Shown here piece by piece: positions 54,805 through 64,000 of a stretch of 64,000 bases of DNA. The DNA is taken from positions 6,820,966-6,884,965 of the forward strand of contig CM043959.1 of the NCBI GenBank assembly GCA_014529385.2, written 5' to 3'. Position 1 is the first letter of the stretch; the number at the start of each line of letters is the position of its first letter. The notes beneath the pieces are model-generated. The model worked only from the letters and a program-made list of their open reading frames with translations. It was not told the origin of the DNA and ran no database searches. Position numbers and translations under genes: made by a program. The stretch comes from Adiantum capillus-veneris (Eukaryota > Streptophyta > Polypodiopsida > Polypodiales > Pteridaceae).

Positions 54805-55197
54805 GCTAATTAAACTTACATACAGATTACTTTGTGCTTTGGTACCCTCAAAAACCTTAGTCGCTACTCTTCTTTACCTTTGAAAATTAGTTCTTTAGCA
54901 GCTACATCCCTGGTTTAGACACTGTTGATTACAAAGACTAGTGGAGAGGGTCTAACATTGCTCAGTTGATTATGGTTCCTGTTGAGCTTGCTCTTAGCTT
55001 AATAATGGTTAAGCCAAAGGCAAGCCCTGAGAGGCTCCATTATTAAGACTATAGTTCCCAACGGTGTACCTCAAACTAAGTCCTTCTCAACCAACATAAT
55101 ATAAGCCTGTCCACTTACCCTACTGCAATGAACATGCCCAAGATTTCATGGAAAACTTAAGGACCTCTCTTCATAAGCAAGAAAAGAGAAACCAATA
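54805..55197 (-). other. Leader of element III
   Basis: Non-coding sequence between the primer binding site and the gag start. No further feature is seen. Confidence 0.5.
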
Positions 55198-55209
55198 GCT
55201 CTGATACCA
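55198..55209 (-). other. Primer binding site of element III (tRNA-iMet)
   Basis: On the minus strand TGGTATCAGAGC is the exact standard site. One base separates it from the LTR C boundary at 55211. Confidence 0.9.
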
Positions 55210-55210
55210 A

Positions 55211-56734
55211 TGTAATGGAAATGGCTTATGAACTTTGAGAATATCGGAATTAAGAGAATTAGAGTGAGCATTTTTGTGAGACTACTTTGAGAACATAGAG
55301 GGTGAACTTAATTAGTAGTAGAAACATAACCATAGTACTTAATTAACTTGGCATGAACAATACTTTTGCAAGAGAGAGAGTTTAGAGAACTTGACAATAG
55401 TTGAGGGCCGGATTTATGTGGAGCCGGTCTCCCCTCCAATAGGCTTTTGTATTATAGATTCTTCCATCAAGAGAGACTTGGTACAATACAATCTTTGTGT
55501 TCCTTGTGACCTAGGTGATAAAATGAAGCTTCATGCATCACGAGCATAACACAGAATTTGTAAAAAGCATTAACCATCCCCGGCCTCAAACACCTTCAAA
55601 GGTGGAGAGAGATAGTAGGGAATGAGGATAGGGAAGAGGAAGAAGAAACATTCATAGAAGAATAAAATATTTCCTCACTTATCATCACTCTTCTTGCTTA
55701 GCATACATAATAGCATAGTAATGAAGATGGAGAAGATGACAAGCTTAAGCATTGGATCATGGCTCTTGGTTGGATTTGCATTCCATAGCCAAGAGTGTTG
55801 GTGTAGGCTCTCAACTTCTCTACAAGCTTGGAGAAGGAGATGGAGCTCTTGCACTTTGCACTTCAGACAATGTGTGTGTGTGTGTGTGTATGTGGGAGAT
55901 TATACCCCCCAAGCTAACCCCCTCCTTGCTTTGGTCAAACCCCTCTTCTAGCTCATGACGGAAACTCATTGGACCCCTTCAAGCCTACTGGACAATCACA
56001 TACAAAGTGTATATCAAGCAACATGCTAGCCTTGGGACAAGTGTCCCCCTTTCCCCCTTGAGAGAGAGGACTTGATAAATGCAAACACAATTAATTAAAT
56101 TAGCTAAATTATCATTGGACCCCTTGGGAGGCCAACCAATAGGCTTGAGGAACACTATGAGGGCAACATGAAGAGGAGCTTGACAAGTGTCCTAGTTGCT
56201 TTCTTTATACCAAGCTTAGCTTGAGTGAGCGTGTGTGTGTTCTCTCTCTAGCACCTACAAAGTGGGATCGCCCCTGATGAGTAGGAATGTGCTTGGACTT
56301 TTTGAACACCTTAACCCCTCAAGCACCTTAGTCATGGAGAACCTTAGAAACTTAGTCATTAAGCACCTCAAGCACCTTCGTCAACAAGCACGACAAGAAC
56401 CTCAAGCACCTTAGTCAGCAAGCATGATAAGCACCTCAAGCTTGGGCCAGGTTCCCACTTCAAGCACATCCCTAGCTTGCTAAAGTCAAAGGAATTTTAA
56501 CACTAACCATTGGAGGTATTTAATGAAGCTAAACCTAAGGTCTTTAAGCTCCATTAGCTAGCCTGGCTCTTTGACAAATCATCTCTCATTTGGACCCCTG
56601 TAACCTTGGCCCCTTATTGAGATAGATCCATAAGCACATGTCTATATTTTAACCCTTGTTCCTGTTTATTTTCTGACATTAAATGATCGGTTTAATTAAT
56701 CATTTGGGTTGGTTAGATATTAGATTTTATGACA
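55211..56734 (-). mobile_element. LTR C, 5' LTR of element III
   Basis: It begins TGTAATGGAAATGGCTTATG, adjacent to the primer site, and ends ATTTTATGACA. It shares its whole length with LTR B and most with LTR A. It contains a short (GT)n run and several units of the 34-bp minisatellite. Confidence 0.85.
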
Positions 56735-57814
56735 ATTTCTTCTGGACTTCCTCCTTCACTTCACCACTATACTACAATGACTTCAACTCTTATGCTCACC
56801 TGTACCAGCATGAGTGACACAACATAATTATGATCAACTCTTTGAGCTTGAGCACTACGTAGGAAAGCTAAGACGCTTAGACCACATAGAATATTACATG
56901 AAGCTTTGGGAAGAGCACCTCACTCATTTAGTGGCTTAGCTTCTAAACTCTAACTTTTATGCCATGTATTTTTAATGGCGACTTGGACTTACCGTTTCAA
57001 GGCTAGAAACCCAATTCCATAAGTTTTGAAAATTTAGGCCTCTTCCATTGTGTTGGTCTTTGGATGCGGCCATTTTGTCGAGTAGGTTGGAAAATTTTGG
57101 CTCCTCTTGACTTGCTTGTCGCATGTTATCACTACTTTGTGAAACAAGTTCTTCAGTTGCTGTAGATATTGATGTAGCCTTTGTGTTAATTTCCATGAGA
57201 AGCGATTGCCAAGATGTGTGGGTTTTTTTGTGATTGAGTTCCCACTAGTGATTTTGAAACCCACCTTGTCTTTGGTCTGTGTGTGATTGTCTTTTGCAGT
57301 TGCTTCTTCTACTCGATGACTTAATGGACACTAGGCTTTGGTAGCTAGATCTGATGATTTTCTTTGTAGAAGCCTTGATTTTGAAGTAGATGACAAGGTA
57401 TCCATCTAGAGATTGTAGTAGCTTTGGTTGCAACTGGATTTTGTTGGATGTTGGTTTACTTTGCTTGATTTTGGATGGAAGCTTGTGCTGCCTCATTTTC
57501 CTTGGTTGTTCCAGATTGAGCTACAAATTTTGGTAACCAGATTTGAGTGTTATCTTTGTAAAGTCCTCGTGATTCGAGTAGCTTGACTGGAATTATCCAT
57601 TGCTACGTCTATTTATATTGCGTAGCTTCGTTGGAGTCTTACTTTGGCATCCATACTTGTCACATTTCTTGTTTCTTTGATCTTGTCTTTTTCCTATTGT
57701 GTTTGTTCTTTCTCCTGCTAGAGTTGTTTCTATTATGTTTATAGCACATCTTGTTCTTTGTAGAACTCGTTGGTTGAGGTGGGTAGGTCCAAGCTATTAC
57801 TTTAGGCTTTTTGA
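56735..57814. other. Unassigned sequence between element III and the copia element
   Basis: Minus-strand open readings of 70-83 codons occur at 56972-57496 (for example RQASQEEPKFSNLLDKMAAS), but I recognise no domain and the frames do not connect. The segment may be part of another decayed element. The copia coding region begins abruptly at about 57815. Confidence 0.35.
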
Positions 57815-60600
57815 CCCAAACACTGGTATTTGATCTCTATAGGACAATTGAACGATGAAGGTCACAACATTGCATTCGAAAACAAACAGTGGAAGATCTC
57901 AAAGGGATCTTTGGTGCTTGTTGCCAAGGAAGAAAAGGTCGATACACTTTACTTATGTACTATTAACACACAACCTTCAGCTTGTGCAACAACTATAGAA
58001 GTTGACAGTGCGGTGTGGCACTACCGACTGGGGCATATGAGTGCCAAAGGAATGCAAATCCTTCAAACAAAGAAGCTTCTAATAGGTTTGAAAGAAGTGG
58101 ACTTATAGTTCTGTGAAGATTGTGTTTATGGTAAAAAAAAAGAGGGTAAAATTTCAAAAATCAGGAAATGAAAGAAATAATGAAAAACTTGAGTTGGTTC
58201 ATTCTGATGTTTTTGGTCCTGCAAGTACACCATCACTTGGTGGCTCATTGTACTATGTAACATTCATAGAAGATGCAACTAGAAAAACATGGGTTTATGT
58301 CATGAAGAATAAGTCCGATGTATTTTTCATATTTCAAAGGTGGAAAGCCTTTGTGGAGAATGAAACAGGTACCAAAGTTAAATGCCTCAGATCTGACAAT
58401 GGAGATGAATATTGCAGCCAAGCTTTTGAAAGATTTTGTGCTAGCAATGGCATTCGGAGGCAAAGAACAAACCCAAGGACACCTCAACAAAATGGGATTT
58501 CGGAAAGGATGAACAGGACAATCATGGAGCGAGCACGAAGCATGCGGCTACATGCAGGCCTACCGCTTGAGCTTTGGGCGGAAGCTATAAGTACGTCTGT
58601 GTACTTAATCAACCGGTCACCCTCAACGACATTGGATGGGGGAGTTCCAAAAGAGGCATGGACATGTAAACCGGTGAATTATGCATTCCTCAAAGTGTTT
58701 GGGTGTGAGGCTTTCATGCACATAGATAGAAGCCTAAGATCAAAGCTAGATGCAAAGTCCAAAAAGTGTTTCTTCATTGGATATGGAGAAGGTGACTTTG
58801 GGTATCACCTATGGAATCCTGAAGATGGTAAAATCTTGAGTAGGGATGTAATTTTTAATGAACAAAATATGTACTACTTGGAAAGAAAAAAAACAAAAGA
58901 AATAGGTGATGAGTACATGGAGCTTGAGGATGGTGAAGACTCAAGGACTGCAAACAGTGACAATGTGCAACAACGTCAACCAACTGAGAAGTCTCAACCT
59001 ATTACCTGAAGATCTATAAGAGCAAGTAAACCTCTAGAAAGGTTTGTTCCTTCCTTCAACCATCTCTTGATCTCAGATTCTGGAGAGTTGGAATCAAGCA
59101 AAAGGCTATGCAACATGAATCCAAAGAAGAATGGATGAAGAGCATGCAAGTGGAGATGGACTCACTACATCGCAACCAAACATGGGAGTTGGTTGAGTTG
59201 CCTAAAGGTAAGTGGACACTTCAAAACAAATGGGTGTACAAGCTGAAAAAAGAAGAAGGTGGGAAGAAAAGGTACAAGTCTAGGCTTGTGGTAAAAGGGT
59301 TTTCTCAAAAGAAAGGTATTGACTTCAATGAGATATTTTCTCCTGTTGTAAAAATAAACTCAAGTAGGCTTGCCTTAAGCCTTGTGGCTACTCATGATCT
59401 AAATCTGGAGCAAATGGATGTAAATACGGCATTCCCTCACGGTGACTTAGAGGAGGAAATCTACATGCTTCAACCAAAGGGGTATGAAGTAAAAGGTAGG
59501 GAGAAAATGGTTTGAAGATTAAAGAAGATCTTGTATGGTTTAAAGCAAGCATCAAGACAATGGTACTTGAAGTTTGATCGATGGATGTTGGATCATGGAT
59601 TCACAAGATGCAACTCGGATCACTGCGTCTACATGAAGAATTTGGGAGATGGGAAGTTCATCATCCTTATGTTGTATGTTGATGACATGTTGATTGCAAG
59701 TGCTAACATGCAGGATGTCAAAGACCTAAAAGAGGAGCTGTCTAAATCTCTTTCAATGAAAGATTTAGGTGCTGCAAAGAGGATACTTGGTATGAAAATA
59801 TCAAGGGATAGGATGAAGAAGACAATAAAGCTATCTCAAGAGGATTACATCAAGAAGGTACTAGAAAGGTTTGCAATGCAAAATGCAAAACCAGTTTCTA
59901 CACCTTTGGTTGGTCACTTTAAACTAACGAAGGATATCTGTCCAAAGACACAAGAGGAGATAGCCTTATATGTCTAAAGTTCCATATGCTGCAGCGGTAG
60001 GTTCTCTAATGTATGCTATGGTCTGGACAAGGCCAGACATTGCACATGCAGTGGGAGTTGTGAGTAGGTTCATGGACAACCCAGGTAAAGAGCATTGGCA
60101 AGCTGTGAAGTGGATACTTAGATATCTAAAAGGGACAACAACAAATGCTTTGTATTGTGGAGTTCTTCAAAGGTATGCTGATGCAGATATGGTAGGTGAC
60201 AAAGATACTCGAAGGAGCACTACGGGCTATGTCTTCATGGTTGGAGGCACAACAATAAGCTGGGCTTCAAAGCTGCAGAAAGCGGTCTCACTTTCTAGCA
60301 CGGAAGCAGATTATGTAGCAATGACGGAGGCAACCAAAGAAATTCTGTGGCTTCACAGATTCTTAGAAGAGCTTGGATTCAAACAAGACAATTGTGTCTT
60401 GTACACTGATAGCCAAAGCGCTATCCATCTTATTGCGAAGAACTCAGCCTTTCATTCAATGAGAAAGCACATTGAGGTGAGATATCCCTTCATACGACTC
60501 TTTTGGAAGAAGAAAGGTGCATACAAGTGAAAATCCTGCAGACATGTTTACAAAGGTGGTCAACAAGGAGAAGTTGAGCTTTTGATCATCTTCAATCGGC
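57815..60600 (+). pseudogene. 5'-truncated Ty1/copia pol: integrase, RT, RNase H
   Basis: The reading begins inside the region before integrase (LISIGQLNDEGHN). The integrase zinc module is WHYRLGHMS ... CEDCVYGKK. The core shows ELVHSDVFGP, LRSDNGDEY and RTPQQNGISERMN, so the D,D,E triad is present. RT starts near 59120 (WKLVE-type WELVELPKG, NKWVYKLK, FSPVVKINSSR, LYGLKQASRQW) with the catalytic YVDDML near 59680. RNase H has RRSTTGYVFMV, SLSSTEADYVAM and LYTDSQSAIHL. Breaks are a frameshift near 58130, a stop at 59007, frameshifts near 59090 and 59960, a stop at 59513, and a frameshift near 60525. Gag, protease and the 5' LTR are missing. Confidence 0.92.
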
Positions 60601-60659
60601 ATTCAAGGATAAGAAGCCAGGATGGAAATTAGTCACAGGTTTGGTTTGGAGATCGGTTT

Positions 60660-60672
60660 CCAAGTGGGAGAT
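60660..60672 (+). other. Polypurine tract of the copia element
   Basis: CCAAGTGGGAGAT lies directly before TGTTAA, the usual copia PPT and LTR boundary in plants. Confidence 0.8.
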
Positions 60673-60678
60673 TGTTAA

Positions 60679-62007
60679 CACTAGAATGGTAACCTAATAG
60701 GACATAAAAGTGTCCTTTCAGTGTTTTAGGAAAAAATTCCAAAACCATAGTAGATCCACTCATTTTGAAAAATCCTTTCATGAGCTTATAGTTCAATAAC
60801 TACTACATATGGAAAAAATGAGAAACTTGTAATTTTTCTCATCCCTTGGTCACTACAAGCCTCCAAAGTTGATGGACCAATGCAGTTTGCCCAAAACAAC
60901 AATTTCTTACGGTTGATTGCATATAAATAAGACTGGGGATTTTTGTAGGACATGAGATAAAATGCCCCGTTAACTTCAATGGGTTGGTGACCAAAACATA
61001 AGGTTGCTTTTACCTCACTAATGTTTTTTTGGTTTAAAAAAAAGGTACAAAAAAGTTGCATTTTTGCCATTCTACGGACCTATCATCAAAGTTTCTATAG
61101 TCACGCTCAATACATATACTATATACATGTTTTCTTAGTTTCCTTTGGGCCTGTGGATTCAAAAGGAGCCATAGAGCATGTCAAAAGGATAATGGATCGC
61201 TTACAATTGGAACCTTGGGGGCAATGATAAAGTGCTAAATACAGCAAACATGAAAAAACTGGGTTTAGCATTATGAACTCTAGGAACCCATAAAAACTAC
61301 TCAATATCTAGCCAAGTTTGTAGTCTATGATTAGATATGGTTACTACCTACAAAATAAAAACAATTGGCCTAAGAAACTAGCAATATTGAGAAAGTTATA
61401 CTTGCTACTCTGAAATGTATCGTATTCTTCAGCAATCAAAAAACTCAACCATCATCATATACTATGCTATATAGCATATTAGGTCCCCCAAAACTCAAGG
61501 AAGATTAGCTTTATGTTATACATTACACTTACACAATCAAAATTGAATTTGGATATGAAGAAAGCCACCAAAAAAATCATAAAAGTGCTAATTTTGGCCA
61601 AAAAACAGGATTATGCAATTCTTATAAATTGGTCATAACTTTCAATTTTAACACTTAGCTCTCCCTACAAGCATCAAAACATGTTGAGAACTATGAAGGC
61701 CTAACCTCTAGCCATCTAAACCTCACAAACATGAAGTTTAGAGTGGTATAGTTGCCAAAAATTGAAAAAAGATCAAAAACAGGACCCGTTTTTTCACACA
61801 GTTTAGGTTCAAAAATGTTATGCAAGAGTAAGGTTAATGGTGAGATCGATACCAAAAAAAAAATGCTAAGTTTTTTTCAGCTCATAAGGAAACTTTGTGG
61901 ATATATAGTACCTAGAAATTCATTTTCATACTCTTCAAGCAAAATGGTCACTTAACAGGACACAAAAGTGTCCAAGGACATAAAAGTGTCCTGTTACCAT
62001 TCTAGTG
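60679..62007. mobile_element. 1.33-kb terminal-inverted-repeat element in the copia LTR, flanked by TTAA
   Basis: The left end CACTAGAATGGTAAC is repeated inverted at the right end as GTTACCATTCTAGTG. TTAA flanks both sides (60675-60678 and 62008-62011). A near-palindromic 16-mer, GGACATAAAAGTGTCC, occurs near the left end and twice near the right end. No transposase reading is present, so the element is non-autonomous. TTAA duplications suggest piggyBac type, whereas CACTA ends suggest EnSpm (which usually makes 3-bp duplications), so the family is open. Confidence 0.8.
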
Positions 62008-62586
62008 TTAAGTATGGAGCTTGATTTACCCCTTGTAATTTTTTGTGGTAAAAATGTACATTTGTAAGGCCCCCATTATGAGGAGAAGCCATCGTGCATG
62101 AAGAAAAATATTTCGCCAAAAAATAAAATCACTCGTCGGAAACCAAAATTTTCACGGCCAATCTGATCGAACGGTGACCGGAAAGTGGTCGGAAAATGAC
62201 TGGTCGGTTGGCCGGTAGTCGGTAGTCACTGACCGGTGGCCGGTGGCCAAATTCAAAAGCGGACTTGTCTTCTCAAGGGCGGCCACACATGGGCGGATTG
62301 GAGCGTCCGATTTGGACTTATCTACACAAGGGTAGCCCTACATGGTTACCTCTCATGAGAGAGGGCAACCCTTTTAGCCTATAAAAGGAGGCCATTTCTA
62401 CACACATTTCATAGTGTGAAGTTGATGCAACAAGGTGAGTGTGAGGTGGTGAGAGTGAAGCAAGGCCGGAGCTCTATTAAGGGTATAATCCCTTTGTAAA
62501 CTACTTCTTGTTTTGAAGTACTAAAGCCATTGAGTGGCTGCTTTCCTGTGGACGTAGCCCACATTGGGTGAACCACGTATATCGTG

Positions 62587-62590
<4 letters not shown>

Positions 62591-62622
<32 letters not shown>
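62591..62622. repeat. (CT)n microsatellite in the copia LTR
   Basis: An uninterrupted CT run of about 16 units just after the conserved U5 phrase of the copia LTR. Confidence 0.95.
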
Positions 62623-62624
<2 letters not shown>

Positions 62625-62712
62625 ACTCTATAATCTCTTGTGTGTGAAATCTATCTCTCTCCATTAAGTAATCTTCTCAAATATCTATTTAGCTACGTCT
62701 TATTTCCTAACA

Positions 62713-64000
62713 CTAGGAAACCTACATATGCATGCCAAGTGTTCTCCATGGTCCGATGCTATTGATGACATGATAGCTAAGCAGCACCAACAACGTTTTA
62801 TTGTGGCTCCCCAATAGGCCAGCTTCGGTGATTTTTGCATCCTTTTCATTGGACATATCCAAGGCCCCATATTACCACATTATCCTTGGTAGTCACTTAG
62901 AGTAGTTGGTGAGAAGGGGAAGCGACATTGTGTAGATCCTTATTTTTTTTCTCAGAAGGCTTCATCATGGTGGTTATGGATATGGGAGGGGAGACCAATC
63001 TCTTAGGTTTATTAAGACCAAAGAGAGTGCCATTGGCCTTCAATGGAGCATCAATTTTCCTTTTTTGACATACAGTCTAGATTGGAAGCATTTCTCTAGT
63101 TAGGTAGCACAGAGAGTGGCCTACTTGATTGAAAATCTAGTTGCAAGAGGGTCTTTCACATGCATATTTGAGAGAGTACTAGTCAAAAATCTAAGACCTT
63201 AGCTAGACCGATCCCTTATTTCCTATGGTTTCTAGTTCATTGTGGATTACAAGTTGAGATGCAAATTGACATGATTCCACATACATAGATGTATACTTCA
63301 TACTATTGAGTCTCCTAATCATTGCTTATGGATCTGCCTTGCCTCTTGCTTATGGATTCCACATACATTAGAGGTATAACTCAAATGGTTGAGTCTCCCA
63401 ATCACTACTTATGGATTTGTCTTGCCTCCTTCACCATTTATGTTTGTTGAGCAGATTTAGTGTACGGTTTGGCTATCACTTGAGGTGCAATATCTTGGCT
63501 TGTTCACCTTTTTGGAGAGAATTTATTTTATGAGGGTTGATGTTATAGTTTTAGGCCAGTCGTAATATCAAAAGATTCCAAATACTGACATTATTGCTAG
63601 ATAATTTTAGGACTCTTGTATCCTGATTGAATGGTTTTGTTAACATGTAACATTGAAAGTTTCATATAATTTAATATTATTTTGTTTAAGTCGTTTTTAC
63701 CCATAAATGAAACTCTTCCTTATATTCATCACATAACAACACTCTGAGGTTGGTATAAGGTAGCATGCATTTGAGTACGTGAAGCATTATCTTGTCACAA
63801 AATAAGAGATTGATTATTCCTATATGCATTATTGCCTTTCACATGTGCAATCCAAAGCAGAGAAATACAAAGAGTGTATGCAAAGGTTTTCAGATGGTGA
63901 TGTTGTCTCAATCGTTGACTTTGCAGATAGCTATAGTTATAGGAAGCATAATGAGATTTAATCCATGCATTGTTATTCTAATGAAATAACCATTTTTGTG
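62713..64000. other. Unassigned sequence right of the copia element
   Basis: No supported gene. A pair of imperfect direct repeats about 117 bp apart (CTCCTAATCATTGCTTATGG near 63311 and CTCCCAATCACTACTTATGG near 63397) is the only structure seen. Short open readings near the end carry no recognised domain. Confidence 0.4.

Larger units (their letters stand above)
35757..56734 (-). mobile_element. Element III: outer chromovirus, split by nested insertions
   Basis: A minus-strand Ty3 chromovirus is bounded by LTR C (5', 55211-56734) and LTR B (3', 35757-37160). Its order on the minus strand is LTR, iMet primer site, gag, protease, RT-RNase H and integrase zinc module (down to 51181), then after the nested insertion the integrase core and chromodomain (38656-37519) and LTR. 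Removing 38662-51180 plus one copy of TATCA rejoins the integrase between zinc module and core. I did not find matching target duplications at the outer ends (GTGTC on the left, ATTTC on the right), so an outer border may be altered. Confidence 0.85.
60673..62712 (+). mobile_element. 3' LTR of the copia element, carrying a TIR insertion
   Basis: It starts TGTTAA after the PPT and ends TTTCCTAACA. A TATA box (CCTATAAAAGGAGG, about 62389-62402) and the conserved U5 phrase CTGTGGACGTAGCCCAC (about 62547) mark promoter and U5. An inserted element (60679-62007) splits it four bases after the start of LTR-specific sequence. Without the insertion the LTR is about 700 bp, normal for copia. Confidence 0.8.

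Noticed and set aside
63190-63300. Possible tRNA gene in the right-hand unassigned region
   Set aside because: I could not fold a cloverleaf or find conserved A and B boxes in the right arrangement.

Overview
This window is a stretch of a large, repeat-rich plant nuclear genome. The evidence is plant-type Ty3/gypsy and Ty1/copia LTR retrotransposons with tRNA-complementary primer sites, a CACTA-type DUF4216 fragment with a spliceosomal intron, and one intact gene for a plant-specific PORR-domain organelle protein. No bacterial-style operons, rRNA genes or tRNA genes were seen. One element has a Ty3 pol that resembles, from memory, lineages common in basidiomycetes and non-flowering plants. 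Together with the long, old elements this makes a fern, lycophyte or gymnosperm more likely than a flowering plant, but this is an inference.

Layout. 1-5.6 kb: an LTR-like region and a decayed chromovirus pol (RT, RNase H, integrase, chromodomain) on the + strand. 6.4-7.2 kb: a DUF4216 (CACTA-associated) pseudogene. 7.3-22.7 kb: a large decayed Tat/Athila-like Ty3 element or composite. It has an LTR, a tRNA-Asp primer site, a 1.9-kb leader with palindrome-bearing repeats, gag, a DSG protease, an 840-bp non-coding gap, then RT-RNase H. These are followed by an integrase with two tandem zinc modules and, in the same frame downstream, a second retropepsin-like domain. 22.7-29.1 kb: a minus-strand Ty3 gag remnant, a tRNA-iMet primer site and a putative LTR of about 4.7 kb containing an AT-rich tandem array. 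30.4-31.6 kb: the only intact host gene, a PORR protein on the minus strand.

32.6-56.7 kb holds LTR copies and a three-level nest. A minus-strand chromovirus (element III, 35757-56734) is split inside its integrase by a gag-only copia-like element (element I, 38662-51180, target duplication TATCA). Element I is itself split in its LTR by an almost intact Ty3 element (element II, 41078-51148). Element II has about 2.0-kb LTRs, a tRNA-Trp primer site, gag-pro and pol, and only one in-frame stop inside pol. 57.8-62.7 kb: a 5'-truncated copia element on the + strand whose 3' LTR carries a 1.33-kb terminal-inverted-repeat element flanked by TTAA. The last 1.3 kb is unassigned.

The PORR gene is the only likely host function. 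The observations most worth a second look are the retropepsin-like domain fused downstream of integrase, the tandem integrase zinc modules, the repeated 20-bp palindrome, the well-preserved element II, and the nested gag-only element.
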